Positions 39,984 through 48,715 of a DNA stretch of 64,000 nucleotides are shown here, piece by piece. This stretch comes from Sporichthya polymorpha DSM 43042 (GTDB taxonomy: Bacteria; Actinomycetota; Actinomycetes; Sporichthyales; Sporichthyaceae): positions 3,137,057 to 3,201,056 of the forward strand of contig NZ_KB913029.1 in NCBI RefSeq assembly GCF_000384115.1, in the 5' to 3' direction. Numbering within the stretch: position 1 is the first letter of the stretch; every line of letters starts with the position of its first letter. Both the position numbers and the translations under genes were made by a program. The notes beneath the pieces are model-generated. The model worked only from the letters and a program-made list of their open reading frames with translations. It was not told where the DNA came from and ran no database searches.

Positions 39984-42050
39984 ATGAGCCTGCCGGGCGG
40001 TCGAAGCACCAACTGGGACCGGGTGTTCCGGCCCCGCTCGGTGGCGTTGGTCGGAGTGTCCGGGCGACCGGGACACCCGATGGCGCGTCCACTGGAGTGG
40101 CTGCGGGACCGCGGCTACGCCGGACGCGTGCTGCCGGTCAATCCGAAGCACTCCGAACTCGGGTCGCTGCCGTGCCACCCGGACCTGACCTCGGTGCCGG
40201 GTCCGGTCGATCTGGTGCTGTGCCTGACCCCGGCCGAGAACGTGGTCGCGACGGTGGAGGCGGCCGGCGCCGTCGGCGCGGCGGCCGTCGTCGTCTTCGC
40301 CTCTGGATTCGCGGAGGTCGGAGCGGGCGGAGCGGCGCTCCAGGCCGACCTCGTGGCGGCCGCGCACGCGGCCGGTGTCCGGGTGATCGGACCGAACTGT
40401 CAGGGGCTGTTCGTCGCCGAGAGCCGGCTGTTCGCGACGTTCTCGGCGGCCGCCGCGCGACCGCTCGCGAGCGCCAGCGGCATCGCGTATGTCGGGCAGA
40501 GCGGCGCGGTCGGCGGGTCGCTGCTGGACCTGGCCGCGGCCCGCGGCCTGGATCTCAGCGCCTGGGTCAGCACCGGCAATCAGGCGGACGTCGACCTCAC
40601 GGAGATCGGACGCGTCCTGGTGGCCGATCCGGAGATCCGGGTCCTCGCGATGTACACCGAGTCGCTCCCGCGGGGGGAGGACTACGTGCGACTGGCCGTC
40701 GAGGCGCGGGCGGCGGGAACGGCGCTCGTCGTGCTCCGCAGCGGGCGCAGCGAGACCGGACGCCGCGCCGCGCTCTCGCACACGGGTGCGATGCTCGGTG
40801 ACCACCCGGCGTTCGACCTGGTCTCCCGGGAGCACGGAGTCGTGCTCGTCGACGACGTGGAGGAGATGCTCGCAGCAGCGGCCCTGCTCCGCGGGCAGGC
40901 CCGGCCGACCGGGCGCCGCGTCGCCGTTCTCACGAGTTCGGGCGGGGCCGGCACCCTCGCCGCTGACCGGTGCGCCGACGCCGATCTCGCCGTGCCGGAA
41001 CTGGGCGCGGCGACGCAGCAGGCGCTGACCGCCCTGGTCCCGTCGTTCGGCGCGGTGCAGAACCCGGTCGACGTCACCGCCCAGCAGTTCAACGACGGAG
41101 GTGACGCGTTCGCCCGGGTGTGCGCGATCGTGCGCGCCGACGCGAGCGTCGACGCGGTGGTCGTCGTACTCACGATGCTCGTCGGCGAGACGGCCCGGGC
41201 GCTCGCGGCCGACCTCGCACGGGTGGTGCACGACGCGCCCGCGGGCGCCCCGCCGCTCGTCGTCGTCTGGATGGCCGGGGAGGACGCCACCGCCGAGGCG
41301 CGCCGCATTCTCACGGGCGCCGGGGTCCCGGTGCTGTCCTCGGTCGCGTTGGCCGCGCGGGTCCTGGGGGCGGCCGCGCCGTCGCGAGTCGCCTCACCGG
41401 TACTCGGCGGTGCGGTGCCGATCGCGCCGGGCGACGGGTGGGACCTGCTCGATCGCCTGGGGGCACGGACACCGGCGGCTCTCCGGATCGAGACCGCGGA
41501 GGCCGCCGCCGAGGCCGTGGTCAAGGTCGGCGGTCGAGCCGCGCTCAAGGCCGTCGCCCCCGGGTTGGAGCACAAGACCGAACTCGGCGGGGTTCGTCTC
41601 GACGTAACGCCGGATCGTGCGGCCGCGGAGGCCGAGGACCTCTTCGCGTCGGTACCCGGAGTCCGCGCGGTGCTGGTGCAGGAACAGGTCCCGGCGGGCG
41701 TGGAGCTGCTGGTGTCGGTGACCGCGCCCGCAGAGGGGTGGCCGGGCATCCTGACCGTCGGCCGGGGTGGCACCGAGGTCGAACTGCACCGGGACCTCGT
41801 CCACGCACTCGCGCCCGTCAGTGCGGAGACCGCGCGGGCCCTGCTCTCCTCGTTGCGGTGCTGGCCCCTGCTCGCCGGTCATCGGGGCACACCGCCGCGC
41901 GATGTCGAGGGCGCCGTCGCGGCCGTCGAGCGCATCAGTCGGGCCGGGCGCGCGCCGGGCGTGCGCGAACTCGAGGTGAACCCGTTGGTGGTGGGCCGGT
42001 CAAGCGCGGTCGCGGTGGACGTGCTGCTGGACCTTGATCTCCCTGACTAG
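39984..42050 (+). CDS. NDP-forming acyl-CoA synthetase (ACD-type, alpha-beta fusion)
   Basis: 688 residues; ATG with GGAGGACGGCG upstream. Domain order: CoA-binding Rossmann domain (about 1-130, GVSGRPGHPMARPLEWL and NPKHSELGS), two succinyl-CoA-ligase-like domains with the phosphohistidine loop ALSHTGAMLGDH, and C-terminal ATP-grasp (about 460-688, ALKAVAPGLEHKTELGGV and REFEVNPL-like RELEVNPLVV). It converts an acid, CoA and ATP to acyl-CoA, ADP and phosphate, or the reverse. Divergent from gntR and likely co-regulated with the carboxylase pair. Confidence 0.92.
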   Translation: MSLPGGRSTNWDRVFRPRSVALVGVSGRPGHPMARPLEWLRDRGYAGRVLPVNPKHSELGSLPCHPDLTSVPGPVDLVLCLTPAENVVATVEAAGAVGAAAVVVFASGFAEVGAGGAALQADLVAAAHAAGVRVIGPNCQGLFVAESRLFATFSAAAARPLASASGIAYVGQSGAVGGSLLDLAAARGLDLSAWVSTGNQADVDLTEIGRVLVADPEIRVLAMYTESLPRGEDYVRLAVEARAAGTALVVLRSGRSETGRRAALSHTGAMLGDHPAFDLVSREHGVVLVDDVEEMLAAAALLRGQARPTGRRVAVLTSSGGAGTLAADRCADADLAVPELGAATQQALTALVPSFGAVQNPVDVTAQQFNDGGDAFARVCAIVRADASVDAVVVVLTMLVGETARALAADLARVVHDAPAGAPPLVVVWMAGEDATAEARRILTGAGVPVLSSVALAARVLGAAAPSRVASPVLGGAVPIAPGDGWDLLDRLGARTPAALRIETAEAAAEAVVKVGGRAALKAVAPGLEHKTELGGVRLDVTPDRAAAEAEDLFASVPGVRAVLVQEQVPAGVELLVSVTAPAEGWPGILTVGRGGTEVELHRDLVHALAPVSAETARALLSSLRCWPLLAGHRGTPPRDVEGAVAAVERISRAGRAPGVRELEVNPLVVGRSSAVAVDVLLDLDLPD

Positions 42051-42065
42051 GCCCAGATCTGGCCG

Positions 42066-42362
42066 TCAGATCCGTCGGAGGATCTCGTCGGGGACGCCCC
42101 AGTGCTCGCGGAGCCAGGTGAAGTCCTTGGATCGGAACCCCGCGCACTCGCGCTGGACGACCAGGGCCCAGGCGGCGTCGCGGGCCTCGGTCAGGGCGGT
42201 CTCGACGCGGGCGGATTCGGCGCCGGTCTCGAGAGCCGACCGGTAGGCGGCGAGGGCTTCGTTCAGCCTGACCCCGGCGAGGCCCAAGGTGTTCGCCCGT
42301 TCGCCGGCGATCTCCTTGAGCACGGACTCGTGGTAGCTCCAACTCCGGCGAAGGTCACGCAT
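42066..42362 (-). CDS. Small helical protein, possibly DUF6665-like
   Basis: 98 residues, ATG at 42362. Almost entirely helical: YHESVLKEIAGERANTLGLAGVRLNEALAAYRSALETG, then a Glu/Ala-rich helix and a C-terminal WLREHWGVPDEILRRI. The family label is tentative and rests on the E-x-A-x-x-LG pattern. No catalytic motif is visible. It lies downstream of the GAF-ANTAR gene on the same strand with 35 bp between; TACCGT just before the ATG could be a -10 box of a leaderless transcript. Confidence 0.6.
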   Translation of the reverse strand: MRDLRRSWSYHESVLKEIAGERANTLGLAGVRLNEALAAYRSALETGAESARVETALTEARDAAWALVVQRECAGFRSKDFTWLREHWGVPDEILRRI

Positions 42363-42397
42363 CGCTCCACGGTACGTCGGCCGCGGCGGGAGCGTCG

Positions 42398-43141
42398 TCA
42401 GCTCTGCGCAGCGTGCCCGTTGGCGTGGGGGAGGGTGCCGGTCTCGGCGACGTACGCGGCGATCTCGCGCAGCTTGCGGTTCTGGTCCTGGCTGTGCGTG
42501 CGCAGGACCTCGAAGGCCTGCTCGCGGGTGAGCTGCTCGCTCACCATGAGGACCCCGATCGCGATGCCGATCTCCCGGGCGGACCCGAGGGCCTGCTGCA
42601 GCTCCTCGGCCCGACGCCGGTCGGCGATCGAGTTCAGCCCGAGCGCGGAGTAGGTGGCCATCAGCCGCCCGGTGACGACGGCCTCGGTGTCGAAGGCGTC
42701 GACGGTGCAGCTGAAGACGTTGAGCGCGGCGATCGTGTCCTTGACGTCCATCGTCAGGCGGAACGCCATCATGCTGCGGACGCCGAGCTCGTCGGCGACG
42801 CGGTGGCCGAAGGTCGGCCAGCGTTCGTCGGTCCGCAGGTCGCGGACAACCACGTCGGTCTCGTCCAGGATCGCGTCGACGCACGGGCCGGCGCCGACCG
42901 CGTACTGAATCGCGTCCGCCTGCTCGGCGCGGGGGTCGGTGCTGGCCATCGTCCGGAACTCGCCCCCGGCCAGGGTGGTGATGCTGACCCAGTCCGCGGG
43001 CTCGATGCGCGCCTGCGCCACCCGCGCCACGGCCGCCAGGAGGTCCTGCTCGTCCGCGATCTGGAGCGTCACCCGGCCCAGGCCCACGAAGTCGTCGGCC
43101 AGGGCCAGCATCGTCCCGGCAAGGTCCGGCCGTTCGTTCAC
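42398..43141 (-). CDS. GAF-ANTAR domain RNA-binding antiterminator protein
   Basis: 247 residues. The GAF sensor spans about 20-165 (WVSITTLAGGEFRTMASTD, AGPCVDAI and SMMAFRL). The C-terminal ANTAR domain (about 180-235) has REIGIAIGVLMVSEQLTREQAFEVLR and SQDQNRKLREIA. ANTAR proteins bind tandem stem-loops in nascent RNA and prevent termination. It is divergent from the STAS gene by 165 bp, a frequent pairing in stress signalling. Ligand of the GAF domain unknown. Confidence 0.92.
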   Translation of the reverse strand: MNERPDLAGTMLALADDFVGLGRVTLQIADEQDLLAAVARVAQARIEPADWVSITTLAGGEFRTMASTDPRAEQADAIQYAVGAGPCVDAILDETDVVVRDLRTDERWPTFGHRVADELGVRSMMAFRLTMDVKDTIAALNVFSCTVDAFDTEAVVTGRLMATYSALGLNSIADRRRAEELQQALGSAREIGIAIGVLMVSEQLTREQAFEVLRTHSQDQNRKLREIAAYVAETGTLPHANGHAAQS

Positions 43142-43306
43142 GCTCGTTCGTCCCGTCGAGAAGTGCCCGCGCCGGATTCCGGGCGGGAAAGGTGGTGGGA
43201 GGCCGACTTTTGTTCGCTGCCGCCGCCCCTGTCAACCGGGCGTGCGCTAGGGTCGAGGTGACCGACTCCGCTGAAGACACCGGCGGTGCAACTTTCTAAG
43301 GCACCC

Positions 43307-43657
43307 ATGGATCTCACCGTCTCGGTGGAAACTCAGGGCGTAAGTACCGTCGCGCACGTCCGCGGCGAGCTCGACGCCTACACGGCCCCCGTGCTGCGCT
43401 CGGTGCTCACCGACCTGGCGGATCAGGGCGCGACGGACGTGATCGTCTCCCTGCGTGACGTCACGTTCGTGGACTCCAGCGGCCTCGGCGTTCTCGTCGG
43501 CGGGCTCAAACGCCTGCGCACCGGGGGCGGCACGCTGCGCCTGGCCGCGATCAACGAGCGTGTTCTCCGCGTCGTGCGGATCACCGGGCTCGACACGGTC
43601 TTCGAGATCCACCCGGACGTCGACTGCGCCCTCGCGGTCGTGAGCGCGGTCGACTGA
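43307..43657 (+). CDS. STAS-domain anti-sigma factor antagonist
   Basis: 116 residues from the ATG at 43307, with AAGG spaced six bases upstream; a GTG 21 bp earlier is also in frame. STAS fold: VSTVAHVRGELDAYTAPVLR, then VIVSLRDVTFVDSSGLGVLVGG carrying the phosphorylatable Ser in DSSG, as in SpoIIAA/RsbV. Its unphosphorylated form would bind and sequester an anti-sigma kinase. No cognate anti-sigma or sigma gene is adjacent. Divergent from GAF-ANTAR. Confidence 0.92.
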   Translation: MDLTVSVETQGVSTVAHVRGELDAYTAPVLRSVLTDLADQGATDVIVSLRDVTFVDSSGLGVLVGGLKRLRTGGGTLRLAAINERVLRVVRITGLDTVFEIHPDVDCALAVVSAVD

Positions 43658-43672
43658 CCCTCGTCCGCGTAG

Positions 43673-44704
43673 TCAGGCCGCCCGCCGCCAGGCTTCGGCG
43701 ACCTCGAGGAGACTGCGGGTCCGGCGTGCACGGTCCAGGCTCGGGGTGACGACGACGATCTCGTCGACCTGGGCCTGCTCCTGAAGCTCCAGCAGGCGCT
43801 CGGCCACGGCCTTGGGTTCGCCGACCACCATGCGGCTCGAGTCCCGTTCGGCGCGGCGGAAGGACTCCGACCGCGCCAGTTCGACGATGTCCTGCGGGCG
43901 CAGCGGCTCCCGGATCCCGCGGGCGAGGTTGCGCATCATAAGCGTCCAGGCCGCCTCGAACTCGGCCACGTCGTCGGGGTTCTCGCTGCCGAACGTCAGC
44001 ACCGACATGACGGAGTAGGGCTCGTCGCCAGGGTTCCGGGGCTCGAACTCGCGGCGGTAGGCGCGAAGCGCCTCGACGGCGATCTCCGGGCTCATGTGGT
44101 GCGCGAACGCTGCCCGCAGCCCGTTGACGGCGGCGAACCGGGTGCCGTAGCCGCTGGAGCCGAGCACGAACATCTCCGGCTGCTCCTCGACGACCGGGGC
44201 GGCGACGAGCGGGGCGTAGGGGTGGCCCTCGGGGAAGCCGTCGCCGAGGAACGCGAGCAGTTCGGCGACCTGGCCGGGGAACTCGGCCCCGGGGTCGAGG
44301 TTCAGGCCGCGCCGCAGGACGTGGGCGGTGAGCGGGTCGGTGCCCGGCGCGCGGCCGAGAGCGAGGTCGATCCGGCCGGGGTGCATGGCGAGCAGCGTCC
44401 GGAAGATCTCCGCGACCTTGAACGCGGCGTGGTTCGGCAGCATGATCCCCGCCGCCCCGACGCGGATCCGCTCGGTCTGCGCCGCGATGTGCGCGATCAG
44501 GATCTCGGGCGCGCTGCAGGCGAGGCTGCGCATGTTGTGGTGCTCGGACACCCAGTAGCGCCGGTAGCCGGCGGCCTCCACGCTGCGCGCGATCTCGACC
44601 GCGCCGCGGATCGAGTCGCCGGCGGTCTGGCCGTACTCGATCCCGACGAAGTCGAGTACGCCGACGGGCAGGGTTGCGGACGTCGTTGTCGTTGCATCAC
44701 TCAC
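43673..44704 (-). CDS. LLM-class flavin-dependent oxidoreductase (luciferase group 1)
   Basis: 343 residues. N-terminal PVGVLDFVGIEYGQTAGDSIRGAVEIARSVEAAGYRRYWVSEHHNM is the hallmark of the alkanal-monooxygenase-like group 1, followed by VGAAGIMLPNHAAFKVAE and GRIDLALGRAPGTDP. An FMN or F420 cofactor cannot be distinguished from sequence alone. It lies 55 bp downstream of the DUF1801 gene in the same orientation and converges with STAS. Confidence 0.88.
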   Translation of the reverse strand: MSDATTTTSATLPVGVLDFVGIEYGQTAGDSIRGAVEIARSVEAAGYRRYWVSEHHNMRSLACSAPEILIAHIAAQTERIRVGAAGIMLPNHAAFKVAEIFRTLLAMHPGRIDLALGRAPGTDPLTAHVLRRGLNLDPGAEFPGQVAELLAFLGDGFPEGHPYAPLVAAPVVEEQPEMFVLGSSGYGTRFAAVNGLRAAFAHHMSPEIAVEALRAYRREFEPRNPGDEPYSVMSVLTFGSENPDDVAEFEAAWTLMMRNLARGIREPLRPQDIVELARSESFRRAERDSSRMVVGEPKAVAERLLELQEQAQVDEIVVVTPSLDRARRTRSLLEVAEAWRRAA

Positions 44705-44759
44705 GGCAGGTGCAGCGACGGGACGCGCGCCCGCATTCCCGCTCCGGGTGGCGGGCGCA

Positions 44760-45161
44760 TCACGTCCAGCCCGGGAACCGGCCCGCCTGCTCGATCCACT
44801 CGCGGACCTGCGGCTGCTCGACCTCCTCGAGCGAGCGCAGCTTCACGTAGCGGGTGCGTCCGGTCTCCCCGAGCGGAGGCGGGGACGGGAAGTCGGCGCC
44901 GCCGTGGAAGACCACGTTCACCGAGACGTCGTAGGCGACCATCTCGATCACCCAGCCGTGGTCGGAGGTCCCGTAGTACGCCTTCTTCCACTTCACGGCG
45001 TACTGCAGGTCGTCGAGCCGGTCGCGGATGAGCTCGTCGAGGCGTGCGACGACGGGCTGGAGGTCGGGCATGACCTTGCGCGCCCAGTCCTCGATCTCGG
45101 CGTGGCTGTCCGTCGGCTCCGGCGGCTTGCGGGTCGCCCCGGCCTTGGGTGCTTTCGGCAT
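44760..45161 (-). CDS. DUF1801 domain protein
   Basis: 133 residues. A basic, Pro-rich start (PKAPKAGATRKPPEPTD) precedes a YdhG/DUF1801-type fold: LDELIRDRLDDLQYAVKWKKAYYG, VNVVFHGGADFP and RYVKLRSLEEV. Function in bacteria is not established. It lies 34 bp after the acetoacetyl-CoA synthetase stop on the same strand, so co-transcription is likely. Confidence 0.82.
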   Translation of the reverse strand: MPKAPKAGATRKPPEPTDSHAEIEDWARKVMPDLQPVVARLDELIRDRLDDLQYAVKWKKAYYGTSDHGWVIEMVAYDVSVNVVFHGGADFPSPPPLGETGRTRYVKLRSLEEVEQPQVREWIEQAGRFPGWT

Positions 45162-45195
45162 GTCGTCCTCTCCGGTGTCGCGGTCAGGTGCGTGG

Positions 45196-47169
45196 TCAGG
45201 TGCGCGGTGCCCGGTCCGCCGCGAAGGCGGCGAACCAGCGCAGGGCGTCCGGGTCGTCGACGGCCGCGATGTTCGCGGCCCGCTCCAGCGGCGTCCCGCG
45301 GAGCAGCTTCTTGATCGGGACCTCGAGGCGCTTGCCGGACAGGGTGTGGGGGACCGCCGGGGCCTCGATGATCTCGTCGGGGACGTGCCGCGGGGACAGC
45401 CGCGTGCGCAGGGTGTCGACGATCCGCTGCCGGAGCGCGTCGTCCAGTGCGTGCCCCGGCGCCGGCACGACGAACAGGCCGAGCCAGTACCCGTCGTCGG
45501 GCAGGTCGTTGCCGATGACCAGGGTCTCGGCGATCTCCGGCATCGTCTCCAGCACGTCGTAGAAGTCGCTGCTGCCGAGGCGCACCCCGTGCCGGTTGAG
45601 CGTGGCGTCCGAGCGACCGTGGACGGTGATGCTGCCGTCGGAGTGCATCGTCACCCAGTCACCGTGCCGCCAAACGCCGGGCCAGGTGTCGAAGTAGGCC
45701 TCGGTGTAGCGGGCGGCGTCGGGGTCGTTCCACAGGTGCACCGGCATCGACGGCATCGGCTGGGTGACGACGAGCTCGCCGACCGCGTCGACGAGTGGCT
45801 TGCCGTCGTCGTCCCAGGCCCCGCAGTCGCAGCCGGCGAGCTTGCCGCCGATCCGCCCGACCTGGACCGGGGCGTACTCGTTGCTGCCGACGAACGCGCC
45901 GCTGACGTCGGTGCCGCCGCTGGTGGAGTCGATGCGGACGGCCCCGATGTGCTCGAGGATCCAGCGGTAGCCGTCCGACGGCAGCGCCGACCCGCTCACC
46001 ATGACGTGCCGCAGCCCGCTCAGGTCGAACTCGTGTCGCGGCGAGATCCCGGACTTCGACGTCGCCGTCACCACCGCCGCGCCGAGGAGGATCACGTGCG
46101 CGCCCGTACGCGCCGCCGCCTCCCACACCGCCCCGACGGGGTGGTTGAAGCTGCCCTCGTAGAGCACGATGCTCGCGCCGGTCGCGAGGGCGTTGATCTG
46201 CATGTTCCACAGCGCCCACCCCGTCGAGGTGTAGGCGAAGAGGCGCTCGTTCGGGGCGAGGCCCGCGTACAGGCCGGCCCACTTCAGGCCTTCGAGGGTG
46301 ATGCCGCCGTGCCCGTGCACGAGGCCCTTCGGCAGGCCGGTCGTCCCGGAGGTGAAAAGCACCCAGAGCGGGTGGGAGAACTCGACCGGCTCGAACTCCG
46401 CCGGGGCGTCCTCGGCCAGCAGCGCGTCCCAGGGCGTCGAGTCCTCGGGGTGCGGCCGGTCGAACACGTAGGGGACGTGCACGAAGTGACGGAGCGTCGG
46501 AAGTTGAGCGCGCAGCTCGGTGACGACGTCGCTGCGGTCGACCTCCTTGCCGTTCCAGTGGTAGCCGTCGGTGGCGATCAGGACGGTCGGCTCCAACTGC
46601 GCGAGGCGGCCGATCGTGCCCTCGGCCCCGAAGTCGGGGGAGCAGCACGCCCACACCGCGCCGACCGCCCCGGCCGCGAGGGCGCCGATCACCGCGTGCT
46701 CGGTGTTCGGCAGGTAGGCCACGACCCGGTCCCCGGGCCGGACCCCGGCGCGGCGCAGCCAGCCTGCCGCGGCGGCGACGGACCGGCGCAGGGCCGCGCG
46801 GGTGATCTCGCGGACCGGCGTCCCGCCCTCGGTGAGGCAGACCAGCGCGACGTCGTCGTCCGCGCCGGGCCGGAGCAGGTGCTCCGCCCAGTTCAGCTGC
46901 GCGCCGGGGAACCAGCGGGTGTGGGGCATGGGGTCGGCGGTGCGGACCTGCGTCCACGGGGTGGAGAAACGCACGTCGTAGTACTCGGCCAGGGAGGTCC
47001 AGAACCGGTCGACGCCCTCGACCGACCAGGACCAGAGCGCGTCGTGGTCGGGGAACGGGCGGCCCTCGCGGGTTGCGAGCCAGTCCAGGTACGCGCGCAG
47101 CGGGGAGGCGGCGATGCGGGCGGGCGAGGGTTCCCAGAGGGTTTCGGCTCCGGACGCGTCGACATTCAT
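45196..47169 (-). CDS. Acetoacetyl-CoA synthetase
   Basis: 657 residues, the usual length for acetoacetate-CoA ligases. N-terminal LWSWSVEGVDRFWTSLAEYYDV and GAQLNWAEHLLRPG belong to this family; ANL motifs LFTSGTTGLPKGLVHGHGG and DSTSGGTDVSGAF are present. C-terminal GRSDATLNRHGVRLGSSDFYDVLE carries the hinge. It activates acetoacetate using ATP and CoA, feeding ketone-body or side-chain products into central metabolism. TAAGGT ends 6 nt before the ATG, suggesting a leaderless transcript; divergent from the LLM gene at 47239. Confidence 0.93.
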   Translation of the reverse strand: MNVDASGAETLWEPSPARIAASPLRAYLDWLATREGRPFPDHDALWSWSVEGVDRFWTSLAEYYDVRFSTPWTQVRTADPMPHTRWFPGAQLNWAEHLLRPGADDDVALVCLTEGGTPVREITRAALRRSVAAAAGWLRRAGVRPGDRVVAYLPNTEHAVIGALAAGAVGAVWACCSPDFGAEGTIGRLAQLEPTVLIATDGYHWNGKEVDRSDVVTELRAQLPTLRHFVHVPYVFDRPHPEDSTPWDALLAEDAPAEFEPVEFSHPLWVLFTSGTTGLPKGLVHGHGGITLEGLKWAGLYAGLAPNERLFAYTSTGWALWNMQINALATGASIVLYEGSFNHPVGAVWEAAARTGAHVILLGAAVVTATSKSGISPRHEFDLSGLRHVMVSGSALPSDGYRWILEHIGAVRIDSTSGGTDVSGAFVGSNEYAPVQVGRIGGKLAGCDCGAWDDDGKPLVDAVGELVVTQPMPSMPVHLWNDPDAARYTEAYFDTWPGVWRHGDWVTMHSDGSITVHGRSDATLNRHGVRLGSSDFYDVLETMPEIAETLVIGNDLPDDGYWLGLFVVPAPGHALDDALRQRIVDTLRTRLSPRHVPDEIIEAPAVPHTLSGKRLEVPIKKLLRGTPLERAANIAAVDDPDALRWFAAFAADRAPRT

Positions 47170-47238
47170 CCGAAAACCTTAGGAGGTGTGGCTAGGGTCA
47201 CTTCCACCTGACAAACGCACGGCAAGGAGGCCGCACGC

Positions 47239-48228
47239 ATGAGGCTCGCTCTGTACCTTCCGAACTTCCGGACCAAGGTGACGCTCAAGGAGCTCGAGGA
47301 CCTGACGGCGCTCGCCGAGCAGCTCGACTTCGACTCGGTGTGGACCCTGGACCGGATCGTCGTCCCCGAGGCGTCGGACCGCCAGGAGCTGCAGTACTCC
47401 TTCGGCATGATGACGGAGTTCCCGAAGGGCATGCCGGTCGCCGCCCGGGGCGAGTGGTTCCAGGGGTACCCGCTGATCCCGTACCTCGCCGCGAAGACGT
47501 CCAAGCTGCGCGTCGGCATGAGCATCATCGACACCCCCTACCGGTCGCCGGGCGTGCTCGCGACCGAGCTCGCGACGATCGACCACCTCGCGGGCGGACG
47601 CCTCAACGTCGGCGTCGGGTCGGGATGGATGCCCGAGGAGTTCGCGGCGGCCAGCGCGTCCGACATCTTCCCGCGGCGGCACGCGCACGTGCGGGAGACG
47701 ATCGAGATCATGCAGGGCATCTGGAGCAACGACCTCTTCGAGTACCACGGCGAGTTCGCGGACTTCGACCTGTGCGGCTTCGGGCACAAGCCTCTGCAGA
47801 AGCCCGGGCCGCCGATCTACTTCTCCGGCCTCAAGGACCCGAAGCGGTCGGCGAAGCGCATCGCGAAGTACGGCCTCCAGGGCTGGATCGGCATCCAGGA
47901 CACGCCCGAGGAGATCGCCCGCTGGAAGACCGAGATCAACAACGAGCTCGGCGAGATGGGCAACGCTCTGCCGGACAACTTCGACATGTGCTCGATGATC
48001 TGGTTCGTCATCACCGACGTGGACATGGACCAGTCCCCGGCCGGCAAGGGCACCAACCTGCTGGTGGGCTCCGTCGGCCAGATCACCGACCGGCTCAAGG
48101 CCTACAAGGAAGCCGGCATGACGATGCCGCTGCTGTGGCCGCCGTTCGCCGACGTCCCGACCGAGAAGACGATGGACGACCTCAAGCGCCTCGCCGAGGA
48201 GATCCTGCCGAAGGTCAACGCGGGCTGA
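47239..48228 (+). CDS. LLM-class F420-dependent oxidoreductase
   Basis: 329 residues; ATG with AAGGAGG. N-terminal MRLALYLPNFRTKVTLKELEDLTALAEQLDFDSVWTLDRI, then IDHLAGGRLNVGVGSGWMPEEF and KPLQKPGPPIYFSGLKDP identify the F420-type LLM subgroup. It is divergent from acetoacetyl-CoA synthetase with 69 bp between and converges with the PPOX gene. TAGGGT at 47193-47198 could be its -10 box. Substrate unknown. Confidence 0.88.
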   Translation: MRLALYLPNFRTKVTLKELEDLTALAEQLDFDSVWTLDRIVVPEASDRQELQYSFGMMTEFPKGMPVAARGEWFQGYPLIPYLAAKTSKLRVGMSIIDTPYRSPGVLATELATIDHLAGGRLNVGVGSGWMPEEFAAASASDIFPRRHAHVRETIEIMQGIWSNDLFEYHGEFADFDLCGFGHKPLQKPGPPIYFSGLKDPKRSAKRIAKYGLQGWIGIQDTPEEIARWKTEINNELGEMGNALPDNFDMCSMIWFVITDVDMDQSPAGKGTNLLVGSVGQITDRLKAYKEAGMTMPLLWPPFADVPTEKTMDDLKRLAEEILPKVNAG

Positions 48229-48238
48229 TCGTCCGGCC

Positions 48239-48679
48239 TCAGGCCCCGGTCCAGCCGCTCCAGCGCTGCACCTCGATCCACACCACCGGCCCGGCGGGTG
48301 GACGGTCGCGGTACTGCGCGTAGCGCGCGCACAGTGATGCGACGGCCTCGTCGCGGTGCGGGTCTCCGTCCCCGAGCACCGCGGCGAGGCCGTCCGCGCG
48401 TGCCCACCACAACTCGGTCCAGTCCTCGGACCAGAAGTCGGCCAGCAGGCAGACGGCGGGGTTCGCGGCGATGTTCGCGAGGCGGCGCAGCGCGGTGGTC
48501 GTCTTCGGCTTGTGGTCGACGGCGAACACGACGACGTCCGGGGTCGGCAGCGCGAACGTGATCGGCACGAGGTGGGGGACACCCTCGGCGTTCACGGTGG
48601 CCAGCCGGACCACCCGCGCCGAAGCGAACGCGGTCCGCGCCTCGTCGGGGGTCACGGTCGCAGCGTAGTTCCGGCGCAT
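48239..48679 (-). CDS. PPOX-class putative F420-dependent enzyme (Rv0121-like)
   Basis: 146 residues. Split-barrel flavin/deazaflavin fold with VVRLATVNAEGVPHLVPITFAL, VVFAVDHKPKTTTALRRLANIAANP and WTELWWARADG, a combination diagnostic for the TIGR03668 (Rv0121) group. The start could instead be a GTG eight codons further in. It lies back-to-back with the LLM gene at 48716 with only 36 bp between, so the two promoters overlap. Confidence 0.88.
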   Translation of the reverse strand: MRRNYAATVTPDEARTAFASARVVRLATVNAEGVPHLVPITFALPTPDVVVFAVDHKPKTTTALRRLANIAANPAVCLLADFWSEDWTELWWARADGLAAVLGDGDPHRDEAVASLCARYAQYRDRPPAGPVVWIEVQRWSGWTGA

Positions 48680-48715
48680 CGTCCGGACACGCGTGCGGCC
48701 CTAGGCTCGCCGGTC